NCBI GenBank assembly: GCA_019677205.1
Contig: JAAMXY010000984.1
Coordinates: 1-21,333 of the forward strand
Source of the DNA: Pinguiococcus pyrenoidosus
Taxonomy: Eukaryota > Sar > Pinguiophyceae > Pinguiochrysidales > Pinguiochrysidaceae
Length of the DNA stretch: 21,333 nucleotides
Direction of reading: 5' to 3'
Part shown: in pieces, positions 8,918-18,286 of the stretch
Numbering within the stretch: the first letter of the stretch is position 1
How the letters are laid out: every line of letters starts with the position of its first letter
Translations under genes and position numbers: made by a program
The notes under the pieces: model-generated
The model's input: only the letters and a program-made list of their open reading frames with translations
What the model was told of the DNA's origin: nothing
Databases searched by the model: none

Positions 8918-10159
8918 CTATCGCTTCGGCCCCAGCGCGACGATGTACTTGCGGTCCTCCTGCGTGTCCAGGATCTCGCGACACACCATGTCTTCGTCGT
9001 CGTAGTCCTTCGGACTGAGCGACAAGCCGCGCTCCTCGAGAACGAGCCACTCCATTCGCAACACCTTGACGTCCACGGCAATCTCGTCCGAGCCGAAGAG
9101 GTGAAATATCCTGGTCTCCACCGCCTTCATCACCACGGAGTCCACGCGAAGAAAGTATCTGTCGAGCGCGTGCGTGCGTCAGCCACCTCGAGGGGTGCCT
9201 CCTTGGCCTCCTCGGCCTCCTCTCACCTATGCAGAATGTACCAACACCTCGGCATCACTCGGACCTTGGCACTGGACCTGCAATAGCCATTGTCGTGCAG
9301 TTCATCCTGTGGGTTGGATGTGAGACTTGCGGAACGCGCACGCGCACGCGGACCTTCATCCTTCATCCTTCATCCTTCATCCACAAGTCCACAGGTCCAC
9401 CGGTCCACCGGTCCACAAGTGCACATCTCTGTACCTCGAAAAGAGTTATGTCGTCGAAGAAGAGCATCGCATCCCTAGCTCGCAGCAGGTCCATATCTAT
9501 GTGCGACATCTCCACGGGCACTAAGCGGGGAAAAACGGGGCCGAAGGCGACTTCCTCTGAGCCACGCATCTCCCCGGCATACTCGGAGTAGTACGTCCAG
9601 TCGAAGTGGATCCTGGCGATGCCATCGGACTTGTCTTCTCCAGAGGACGCTGGCGAAGCTGCCGACCCATCCTTCCAAGCTGCTGCTGCCGCCACTGGGT
9701 TGGGAAATTTCGCACCCCGTTATCCTCAGTGCTTGCGAGCTGTCTTGTCTCGCGGTCCACTTCGCAAGTCTGTCCCCGAAGCACCCACACAAACGCACCT
9801 TCAGGCACATCCTCGGCAGTAGCGGCCACTCGCGCCCACTGGCACAGCGCTCCCTTGCAGCTGATGCGCAATTCGAAGGTCCCATCCTCCAGAAGCAAGT
9901 GAAGCGCGTTGCTGCCAAAGAGGATCTCCGGCAGCGCGAAGAGCTGGGAGATCTGCGCGTGGCCCTCCGCAGCAGCCACCGCACGAATCGCGTCCCGAAT
10001 GTCGTCAGCCTCGGCCTCTGATGAGATCGGTGCCATGTGGCTCTGGATGCTCCACCCGCGAACGGAGACGCTACTGGTCACATGGAGAGAGCCTTGCGTA
10101 CTTCCAGAAGCGCCAAACTGCGACAGAACCGCCGGAGCAGCGATGAACGTCCGCCTCAT
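8918..10159 (-). CDS. TIP41-like protein (TIPRL family), PP2A-pathway regulator
   Basis: TIP41/TIPRL binds PP2A-type catalytic subunits and links them to TOR signalling. Exons: 10159-9799, 9694-9435, 9306-9227 and 9158-8918, giving 313 aa. Introns of 104, 128 and 68 nt are all GT-AG with matching phases. Homology blocks in order: GWSIQSH, then LPEILFGSNALHLL (TIPRL has LPEMMFGDNVLRI), then FDWTYYSEYAGEM, then HIDMDLLRARDAMLFFDDITLFEDELHDNG across intron 2, then VRVMPRCWYILHRYFLRVD across intron 3. A 30-residue N-terminal extension (MRRTFIAAPAV...) precedes the conserved part; its ATG is the first in frame, but an upstream exon cannot be excluded. The second intron contains three kinds of tandem repeat. 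The gene is convergent with eIF5A and divergent from the JmjC gene. Confidence 0.9.
9332..9424. repeat. Cluster of three tandem repeats inside a TIP41 intron
   Basis: Within the 128-nt intron 9307-9434 lie a GCGCAC-type alternating run (about 9332-9351), four CCTTCAT units (9353-9382) and five 8-bp units of the form MRGTCCAC (9385-9424, the last with one change). Together they make up most of the intron. Confidence 0.9.
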
Positions 10160-10716
10160 CTGGCCTGCCGCAGACACAAGCTGCGTCGCAAGAGCTGCGC
10201 AAGCGAGGCCTCACAGCTTGTCCGCCACCACTGGATCCGCAATCCCAATGAGACACCGGACAAGGCAAACGAAGCTGCGGCAAGGCAACGTGTCCAATAT
10301 CACTGTCTCAAGAAATCTTGAGCGTCTTCGGTATCCGATGCGGCTCTCTATGTGTAGATAGAGTCGGCTCCGGCAAGTTCAATCGTCACGCAGCGACGCC
10401 CGGCTCACGCGTGCGCCGGCGCGTTGCGTGGTTAAAGATACGCCAAGAGCTTCGAATCGAAAGAGCGCAAAGTTTGCGCGCCAAAGAGCCTTCGGATTTC
10501 AATCCGGCGATTTCAACTTTTTATATTTCCTATCCCAAAGCAGAGGACCGAAAGGAACGAAGGAAAGTCTTCAAGGCGAAACTCGCGAATATCGAAGCTG
10601 AGCACGAATACCGATCTATCCGCTCTCATCGTTTTTCGCGCCAAACCTCCGTCTCTTCAGCTCCTTTCGTGCGGCGCTCTTGTGCGGATCGTCCCCAACC
10701 GCTCCAGCTCGTCCAG
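10160..10716. promoter_or_regulatory. Divergent promoter region of TIP41 and the JmjC gene
   Basis: A 557-bp gap between two outward-facing starts. It contains two E2F-type sites: TTTGCGCGCCAAA at 10473-10485 and TTTCGCGCCAAA at 10634-10645. Both include GCGCCAAA (TTTGGCGC on the other strand). The second is 72 nt before the JmjC-gene ATG. A frame continuous with exon 1 of the JmjC gene is open upstream through this region, but shows no family signal and crosses both sites. Confidence 0.45.
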
Positions 10717-12937
10717 ATGGGCTCTGTACACCCAAAGCGCCGCCAGAGGCGAAAGCTAGTGTTCTCGGACATCCTGGCGGGCCTCGGATGCGTCTGCGTC
10801 TTGTACATGATCGTCGTCGCCTTTCTTTTGGCGCACCGTGCGGCGGATGAGAGCGCCAAAGGAGAGGATTTCAGGTAGAGGGCTATGTACATATACCTTG
10901 AGGAGGATCTGGAGGGCTAAAGAAGCGCGTTTGGGCAGGCGAAAGCTACTTCCGAGCAGTCACAAATCGTTCTCAGCGCACTACGCGTATCCCCCGACGG
11001 AGCCGTTGGGTGATATCCTCGGCCGGTGGAACACTGACGACCCCAGAGAATCGCCCGCCTATCGAGAAGTGCTCAAGGTAAGCAAACTGGAGGGATGGGG
11101 CCGTGGATGGTGCCAGGCTGACCACTGCGCAGGTGATCGACTTCCGCGATGAGGAGCAGCGAAAGGAGGGCTTGCGACTGCTTGAGCTCGAGCTGCCTTT
11201 CAAGATCAAGAATGCGGTATGGAGAACGCCGTCATCTTACATGCACCTTGCAGATGCTCATTTTGTCTTGGATTAGCCTTTCCTGGGCGATTCAGTAGCG
11301 AAATGGACGGATGAGTACCTCGTGAAGCAGCTCAAGGGATCGTTGCGCACAGGTCCGTTTTCCACGGGACTCAAAGTCAAGCTCGCACCTCAGATCCTCT
11401 TCTCATCGTGGAGAAGTCAATGCTCTGGTGGTCTGATGCGATCTCCTCGCATTGCTCTGCGCGCAGTGAGAGGTTCCGTAGAGATGTCCAAGACGAATCA
11501 TTTCATGTACTGGACGCCCACCCAGAAGGCGCCCAAGACGTGGAGGCCACCAACCGAGCGCGTGACCAACATGAAGTTTCACCAGTGGCTGAATCGTGCA
11601 AAGAAGGCAGAGGTAAATTCCACGTGAGCGCGTGCGCAGCCTGCGATCCACAATGAAACGGCGTATGATCAGGCGCACGAGCTCTCGCCGACGGATCCCC
11701 ACTACTACTACATCCTCGGCACCGACAAGGAAGTGCTTCGGAGGGAGGTAAGCGCGCGCCGCGCAGACACCAAGACGCCGTTCTCTCCTAAGCTGCGTTC
11801 TGCACCATTCCCTTCTGGCCCTCTAGCTGCTGACGATTCTTCGAAAGCCGGGAAGAGTGCCGGGGGGCATTGACCAGATGTCGACTTCTTCCCTGGACTT
11901 CATTCTGCGCGAGGTTCCCATTCTGGACGCACGACGAGCTGCTCTGGCCACAGTTGCTGCGGTGAGCGCTGTGTGCTTGAATCTCCGTGTGCAGAGGGAG
12001 GCCGTCTCAGCGCCACCTCACCTCCTTGCCGATCCATCTGTCCTCCATTGCAGGAAATGTCGGAGCCCTTCCACGGCGTGGACAAGGATGACCCATCGCT
12101 CTTCTTCATTCGCGACCCGTCCAAGAACAAGGTAGAGTGGCAGTTTTCCGTGCTAATCGTCACGGACATACCCTCTGAAGCGCGCTTGTCTTGTCTTGTC
12201 TTGTCTTGTTTGTCGTGCACACATGCGCAGGGTGTCCAGTGCCGCATCGGAATGCGGGGCGTGATCGCCGAGCCGCACTACGACGTGGGCCGGAACATGG
12301 TCATGATGGTGAGACCAGTCTCAGTGGCGCGCCTTTCTGAAGCGGTGCTAATGAAGTTCTTTCGCGTATTTGACTAGCTTCGTGGGAAGAAGAGATACAT
12401 TCTTGCGCCGCCGGAGAGCTGTTCCGCGCTGGACATCATCGAGTCCAGGTCCCACCCGAGCTTCCGCCACAGCCGGCAGGACTGGAGCCTCTACCCGGAG
12501 AGAGCCAGCCTCAACGGACAGACAGGTGCCTTTGTGGAATGGAAAGCTACTTGGTGTTCAATGGCAGAGGAAGCGTGACGGTTCCGTTGTTTCTTGGGCT
12601 GCCAAGGACATCAAGGGAGCGGCGGCGTGACGACGCACGAAGGCCTCGAAAACGTGGGCAGGGCCCACGGTCTGGAGACGGTTCTGCGCGCGGGAGAGGT
12701 GCTCTACCTCCCCAGCTACTGGTTTCATTACATCACGTCGTTGGAAGGGGTGCGTTGCACGTTGTCGACTCCAGGTAGCGGGCTTCCATTGCTGATTTGG
12801 CCCGTTTCCAACCCCAGGACATCTCGGTCCAGTGCAACACCAGACACGGGCCTCCGCCCGAAAAGCAGGGCGAAGACGAGATCCGCGACTGCATCGGCAG
12901 CAGCAATTTCAACCCCCCCGGCGCTCACTCCTTCTAA
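10717..12937 (+). CDS. Membrane-anchored JmjC/cupin-like Fe(II)/2-oxoglutarate oxygenase
   Basis: Twelve exons, 452 aa: 10717-10874, 10960-11077, 11133-11216, 11277-11352, 11467-11612, 11673-11747, 11827-11961, 12054-12131, 12231-12308, 12378-12525, 12607-12749, 12818-12937. All junctions are GT-AG and in phase. Acceptors 10960 (alternative 10939) and 12607 (alternatives 12616, 12643) are uncertain. The N-terminus is basic (KRRQRRK), then one hydrophobic segment (about residues 17-40), so I infer a type II membrane protein with its catalytic domain in the secretory lumen. Family features: KWTDEYL, the iron ligands PHYD (His306, Asp308) and YWFHY (His406), RGKKRYILAPPE with a likely 2OG-binding Lys, and SVQCN on the last strand. 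The substrate is unknown; relatives hydroxylate proteins or tRNA. Eleven introns in 2.2 kb is far above its neighbours. Confidence 0.85.
12185..12209 (+). repeat. Pentanucleotide (CTTGT)5 at an intron 3' end
   Basis: Five CTTGT copies end 21 nt before the exon start at 12231 of the JmjC gene, where they serve as the pyrimidine-rich tract of that acceptor. Confidence 0.9.
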
Positions 12938-13126
12938 GAGCCCCGGCACTTGCTGCCTCCTGCCTCGCTTCGTGCCGCCTGGGGAGGCAAAACTTGAAAT
13001 GCCAGCGACCACGTCTTGTTATCATCGCTTTTCCGGAGGTTCGGGAGCGCCTTCTTAGCGATCTGCGCCGAAAGCCGCGGAACGCGCCCAGTGGTCCTGG
13101 CAGGTCTGCCACGACCTACGAGAGCG

Positions 13127-14158
13127 ATGAAGGCACCATCCGCGCAGTCGATCCCGAGAAATGCGGGTCCGGAAGACTTGTACCCGCGAAGGTGGGAAGC
13201 GAAAGGCGGACGCCGCTGAAGATTCTGGACTGACGCCGCGCTTCTCGTGGCCCTGCGCAGCGGCGCCAAGACCTCCTTCTTCACCAACCGCAAGGGCCTC
13301 AAGCTCGCGGTGCACACGTGGGCGGTGAGGAGGCCGCGGGCCATTGTGGTGGTGGCGCACGGCATCGACGCGCACGCGAGGTTCCAGTTCGGCCATCCCT
13401 CGGACGGAGACGTGCTCTACGCCGACAGCTGGGCCGAGTTCTTCAATCGCCGGGACATCCAGGTCGTGGGCGTGGACCATCAGAGCCACGGCGCCTCGGA
13501 GGGCATCCGCCCCGGGCTGCAGGTCTTCTTCGAGAGCTTCACCGACATCGTGGACGATCTCGAGGACGTGCTCCGCAAGGTTCAGGACGAGGCCGCCGGC
13601 ATTCCGGTGATTCTCCTGGGCGCGTCCTTCGGCGGCTGCGTCGCGGCGCACGTGGCGGCCCGCAGGGGCTCTCGGCTGCACGGCACGGTGCTGCTCTGCC
13701 CCATGCTGAGCGTGGAGGGCATCAAGAAGCAGCCGCTCAACCGCATTTTGCTGCCTCTGGTGGACTACCTATCTCGCTGGTTCCCCACCATGGCCATTGG
13801 AAGCAAGGCGGAGAGCACGACGTTCCCAGAGCTCCATCGCAATCTCCAGATGGACCCCTTGACCTACGATGGTCCCTTCCGCGCGCGGACGGCGTCGGAG
13901 AACCTGCGCGCCATGGACGAAGCCATGGATCAAGCGGAGCTGGTCCAAGCGCCGATTTTGATGGTCCACTCCTACGCCGACACCATGTGCGAACCCGAAG
14001 GCTCGCAGAAGTTCCTGAGCTTCGTCTCTTCCCGGGACAAGACGATTGATCTGCTCGACGACGTGGACGGCTACAAGTTCTGGCATGCTCTCACGCACGA
14101 GCCTGGCAACAAGATCATTGCCGAGCGAGTCTGCCGGTGGATTGAGAGGCGCGTATAG
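13127..14158 (+). CDS. Alpha/beta hydrolase, monoacylglycerol lipase/lysophospholipase-like
   Basis: Serine hydrolase of the Hydrolase_4 (monoglyceride lipase) family, expected to cleave monoacylglycerols or lysophospholipids. Exons 13127-13191 and 13261-14158 are joined across a 69-nt GT-AG intron (phase 2), giving 320 aa. Conserved parts: VVVAHGIDAHARF (oxyanion region), VGVDHQSHGASEG, then the nucleophile elbow GASFGG with Ser144, LLCPML, MVHSYADTMCEPEGS with the acid Asp262, and FWHALTHEP with His297. Exon 1 was chosen because MKAPSAQSIPRNAGPEDLYPR joins in frame directly onto the family start KTSFFTNRKGLKL; the ATG at 13127 is only 190 bp after the JmjC stop. There is no signal peptide or membrane segment. 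It could act on other esters; the substrate cannot be read from the sequence. Confidence 0.88.
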
Positions 14159-14295
14159 AAGGGGAGCACCACGCGAGAGGGTAGAGGCACGAATGGTGCA
14201 AGACAGCAAGTGAATCGGATACTTCGTTCTCTTCTGGAGTCCTTCTGCTCCACTCTGCGTCTCCGATAGCTGGAAGGCCGCGCTGCTTCGATCAC

Positions 14296-16908
14296 CTACC
14301 AGCGATCTCGATGATTTACAGATCCGTTTCCGCTGCCTGGTCGATACCCCGAGGCATTCCAGTCGTTCGGGTTGGGACGCGAGCCGACCATTTGGTGATG
14401 CGGGTGCGGCGGAGGAACCGGCTGGTGCCCCCGCGGGGCGTAAGTATGTACAGGAGCGGGAGCCGGGGGCCCATGTGCGGCCCCGAGTTGACCTGTGGGA
14501 GGGATCGCGCGTGTGAAGACTTCTTCCATTCTTCAAACACGCCGCAAGAGCACATCTACCATACCTTGATGTGCCCGTTTGAGCACTTCGGCCATATCCG
14601 CACTGAAGCCCTGCGCATGCGTGGGCGGCCGCGGCGGCGGAGGCGGCGGCGGGTGATGCGACGCTGGTGGCGGTGGCTGCACGGGAAGCAGCCCCGCAGT
14701 TTGCATCGCCGAGTGCGCGTTGAGATCAATCCCTGGCGCCTGAAGACCCATTTGCCGCAGCAGCTCGTTGGCAAGGCTCTGCTCCACCAAGGCCCCTCCC
14801 CCCGGAGCCTGCCCCGCCTGTTGCCACGGCACCGGCGCCGGCTGCGGCAGCATCGTGCTGCCCGCAAGCTGTGATGGCGCCGGTGTTGGCGGCGGAGGCG
14901 GCTGTGATGCGGACGCGGACGCGGACGCAGACGCAGACGCAGACGCATTCTCTGATTCCCCGGTGTCTTCGAGTGGCATCGTGGCGACCTGCAGCGCGGG
15001 AGGTGGGGGGCGCGTGTCCGGCTCGGCGCTCTGCGGATCAGCCGCGCCACTCGTCACGTAGGGATGGATCGGCATCCCGTTCACAAGCTTGCCCTCGATA
15101 CGTTTCCGCTCGCTCTCGGCAGCAGGTGATTCGGGAACCTTGGGCTCGGAAGGATCGTCCGACGAGTCCTTGGCGGCAGACGGCAAGGGAGAGGGTCTCA
15201 CCCACGGCACCCGCGCGGCCATCCTCGGTTTGTTCTGCTGCTCGGAAGACTTGGTCTGCACCAGCGGCGTCAGCACGGACCTTCGCGCCTTGCCGCTCTT
15301 GCTGCTCCTCGCACTCCTCTTGCTCTTCTGCTTGCTGGACGAGCTTGCCTTCAGGGCTCTCTTGAGATGCATCCCCTCGCTGCCCTCTTCGGCAGCCCCC
15401 TCCTCCGCTCCGTCGGTCGCCACGGGCCCCGTTAGTCCCTCGAGATTCACCCGCGTCGTGTCCACCTTTCGGGTCTTGCTGTTGCCAAGTCGCGGGATCG
15501 TGAAGATCTGCCTCAGCGGCTTGACTCCGCTCTTGTCGGCCCACTGAAGGTTTCGCCGCACGGGATCCGGCTCCATGCTCGCGAGGTCCATCTCTTCATC
15601 GCCCTGCGCCACGAAGTCGTCCGCCTTCTCCATCAGGGTATCAACTTCCTCCACTGTCGGCACCGAGCTCGCCGGGCCGCGTATGGTGTCCGAGTCGTAC
15701 GCGGCTCCTCTTGACGCGTTCTTCTTGTCGTCTTCCAGGTCCAAGGCTCGGATATACCGCGCAAGCTTGATGGTTCGTCCGGAGCTGTTCACAGAGGACT
15801 TGGTCGGCCTGGCAGACCTCGGCGGCAGAGGCTTCAGCTTCAGCTTCTCCTCCGAGACAACCTCGTCGTTCAAGCCCGTCGACCGCTTGATCGAGGTCTT
15901 CAAGCTTTCCCCCAAGCTGATGGTTCTGACCGCCGGCCTCGATGGCGTCCGCGACATGAGCTGCTGCAACTCCAGTGACGCCTTGGCCCGCTTCTTTTTC
16001 TCCGCCTCGGTCTCCTTCTGCGACGCCGCCTTTGCGGCGTCCGCGGCAGCATCCGCCTCCTCCTTCACAGCGCTCATCTCGGCGGCTTTTCGCTTCCGGC
16101 TTTCCGCTTCCGGCGCCTTCTCCGCCTCGGCTTCTGGCTCCTGCTTGCCTCCCGCGGGCACCGCGGGCGCCGCGGGCGCTGCCTGCTTGGCCCTCTTCGC
16201 GGCCTTAGCTGCCCTTCGCTTCCGCTCGTCTTCCCGCTCCTTCACGAGGCTCTCCTCCATCTGCGTCCTGAGCGCAAGATGCGTCTGCTTCCAGGAGGTG
16301 CGGATCCGCTCGCAGGCGTTGCTGATCGCCTCTCTCTCGCTGTCGGTGGCATCGCTGTACTTCTTGAGCTTGACGATGAGCTTGGGCACGCCGCAGCGCG
16401 TGAGCGTGCGCAGCGAGATCACGGACACGGGGATGTGCAGCAGCACGTCCAGGATGCACACGATGAGATGCGTGTGGCCGCCGTCCATCGCGAAGCGCAG
16501 CCAATGCTTCAGCACCGTCAGGCCCTCCACCTCCACAAAGCGTCGGAGGACCGCCTCCTTCCTCGTGCGCTGCAGCGCAGTGAGCAGCAGGAACTTCGTG
16601 TCAAAGGTGGTCGCGGGGTCCGAGTGGGCCTGCATCATCAGCTCCACCAGCTTGTCCGCGTGCATGGCCTCCTTGACGTTCCCGGTGGGCGTGAGCAGTC
16701 GCAACAGCTCCATCTCCAAGGCCGTGGCCATGACCCCAAGTCGCAGTCTCCGATCGGCCAAAAGCCGCGTCTGCGCCGGATCCTGCAGCCGCGGGATCAG
16801 CACCTTCTCGAGGGCCATGCCCGCAGGACCGGTGGTTTGCGACACGCTCTGCAGAGAGCCTCTCTGCACGCCATCGAGGTACTTGCCCAGCTGCCGCGCG
16901 ATTCCCAT
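14296..16908 (-). CDS. PNUTS (PPP1R10)-like protein with TFIIS N-terminal/LW domain
   Basis: Exons 16908-14565 and 14492-14296 give 846 aa. The 72-nt intron is GT-AG (phase 1); without splicing the frame would end after 10 more codons at 14533. Residues about 100-208 form a TFIIS-N (LW) domain: RRFVEVEGLTVLKHWLRFA and LLHIPVSVISLRTL track PNUTS FIDVGGYKLLNNWL and LQHLPLTVDHLK. A long Lys/Ala/Glu linker follows. RRNLQWADKSGVKPLRQIF (451-469) resembles the PNUTS PP1-docking segment KTVTWPEEGKLREYF, with Leu in place of Val. VPWVRPSPLP (567-576) matches the PNUTS VPWVCPRPLVLP. The C-terminus is Pro/Gly/His-rich, also as in PNUTS, but I see no zinc finger. PNUTS targets PP1 to RNA polymerase II at termination. 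An (SA)n run arises from a GACGCR hexanucleotide repeat. The last exon is a model. Confidence 0.75.
14907..14947. repeat. Hexanucleotide repeat encoding (Ser-Ala)n
   Basis: Tandem GACGCG/GACGCA units, read on the minus strand as alternating Ser-Ala in the PNUTS-like protein (residues SENASASASA and onward). The length is a multiple of six, so it keeps the frame. Confidence 0.9.
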
Positions 16909-18286
16909 CTACGACGTGCGACGAGGTTAGAGCCACAATTCGAACGAAAGCAGACGCGAAAAAGGCGGGAAACTGCGGCTGCGCTGCGATTCAAAGTTTG
17001 AAGAGCTCGTGAACTCGCGAAAAGTTGTGATGTCAACCCCACTTGAACTCGACGATGCGCTCTGAGTAGAGCGTGGAGAGAGCGATGGAGCGTTCGGTTG
17101 CGTCGGAGACCCCAGAACGGTGCGAAATCCGCTTTTACCGCGGCGGACGAAGTGCAGTACCACGCAAACCACGGGAAGAAAAAGCGTCTGCGACGTGGAT
17201 ATGCCATGTGTTTGCGTCGGAGAACTTTACGAGACGAGCCAGAGAGCTTTAAGTGATCTTCGAGGACAGTGACTGGAGTTTGAGTGGCGCAGTGGAGTGA
17301 AAGAACGCGCGAAGTTCGGAAGAGAGTCTCTTGAGAAGCGACTTGGCGTCACGGTACCTCTTTTATGAGCACGAGTTCTACGCGCCGACATGCCTCCACT
17401 AAGCGTTTCTTATTTTCATCGGACGTCATGAGCGAAGTGTCCAGCGGCGGCGCATTTGTGGCGTGCGGCGCGCGGTTTGGACGGACAGAGAAATGCACGA
17501 GAAGCGAGTGGAGGAGACATCTTTCAACATAGTTCAAAATAAAATTTTAAACCCATTTTTCCAATGCGGTCTTCATTTTCATATGGAGGATCTGATCCGT
17601 ATTGACGACTCAGCGAGGCTGGCGACAGAGACAGAGACGATTTCGGGAGCTGAAGAGATGAAGAAATGGCGCGAGTCTGATGCATGGAATGGAACTGACG
17701 CATCTGGCTGACGAGTCAACTGACACAAGGCGATTCGAGCTGCTGCATAGACGGCTGCGGTTCATCCTGTCGCTCGTTTCGGTTTGCTTGTGGGCGGCTC
17801 CACGCATGCATTGCTTGCGCGAGGGCGCACGCACAACGCACCAGCCAGTCCACTGCTCACTTCTCCCATTCGCCAGGCAGCAGATTGTCTGCGGGATCCA
17901 TCGCCGCCAGCGATATCAATACCGGCTGCACCTTGCGTTGTTGGAGTGCTCGCTTGCTTCATTTATTTTTCGTGGCGCGAGGTGTGCGGTGTGCGAGATG
18001 AAGGGTGCGCAGTATCGCTAAACGCTTCCTTCGTATCGAAACGGAATGTACTTGTTCAACGTCCATCTCCAACTTCAACCTCTATTCATCGTATTGTTAG
18101 GTAGATCTGCAAGTATTGCAAGTTTCACTACCTTTCATTGGCCATCGATTACCTCGCAATAGACCCATAGGACAGAGCAGAGAAGTCCCGAAGATACAAC
18201 GGCGCAGAACTCTCTCAAGTTGGGCGTAAATTTTGCGATACCTTACTACCAACCCATTCCGCACGCACGAATAGACTTGCTGAAGG
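16909..18286. other. Large divergent intergenic region
   Basis: It separates the PNUTS-like gene (-) from the acyl-CoA synthetase (+). The first 100 nt holds the PNUTS-like promoter. A small AT-rich patch lies near 17525-17585 and a short GACAGA run near 17624-17639. Several frames of 60-113 codons are open on both strands between 17340 and 18100, but none has recognisable content or a consistent splice structure. I cannot support a gene here. Confidence 0.5.
16964..16972. promoter_or_regulatory. E2F-like site upstream of the PNUTS-like gene
   Basis: GGCGGGAAA (TTTCCCGCC on the minus strand) lies 56-64 nt before the ATG at 16908. It directly follows ACGCGAAAAA, a weaker match. Confidence 0.4.

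Noticed and set aside
10318-10716. N-terminal extension of the JmjC protein by the open upstream frame
   Set aside because: It would span the shared promoter and two E2F-like sites and has no family similarity; the ATG at 10717 directly precedes the basic stretch and membrane anchor.
15575-16930. A 451-codon plus-strand frame rich in Ser and Ala
   Set aside because: It is the shadow of the PNUTS-like gene on the other strand; only the minus-strand product has conserved domains.
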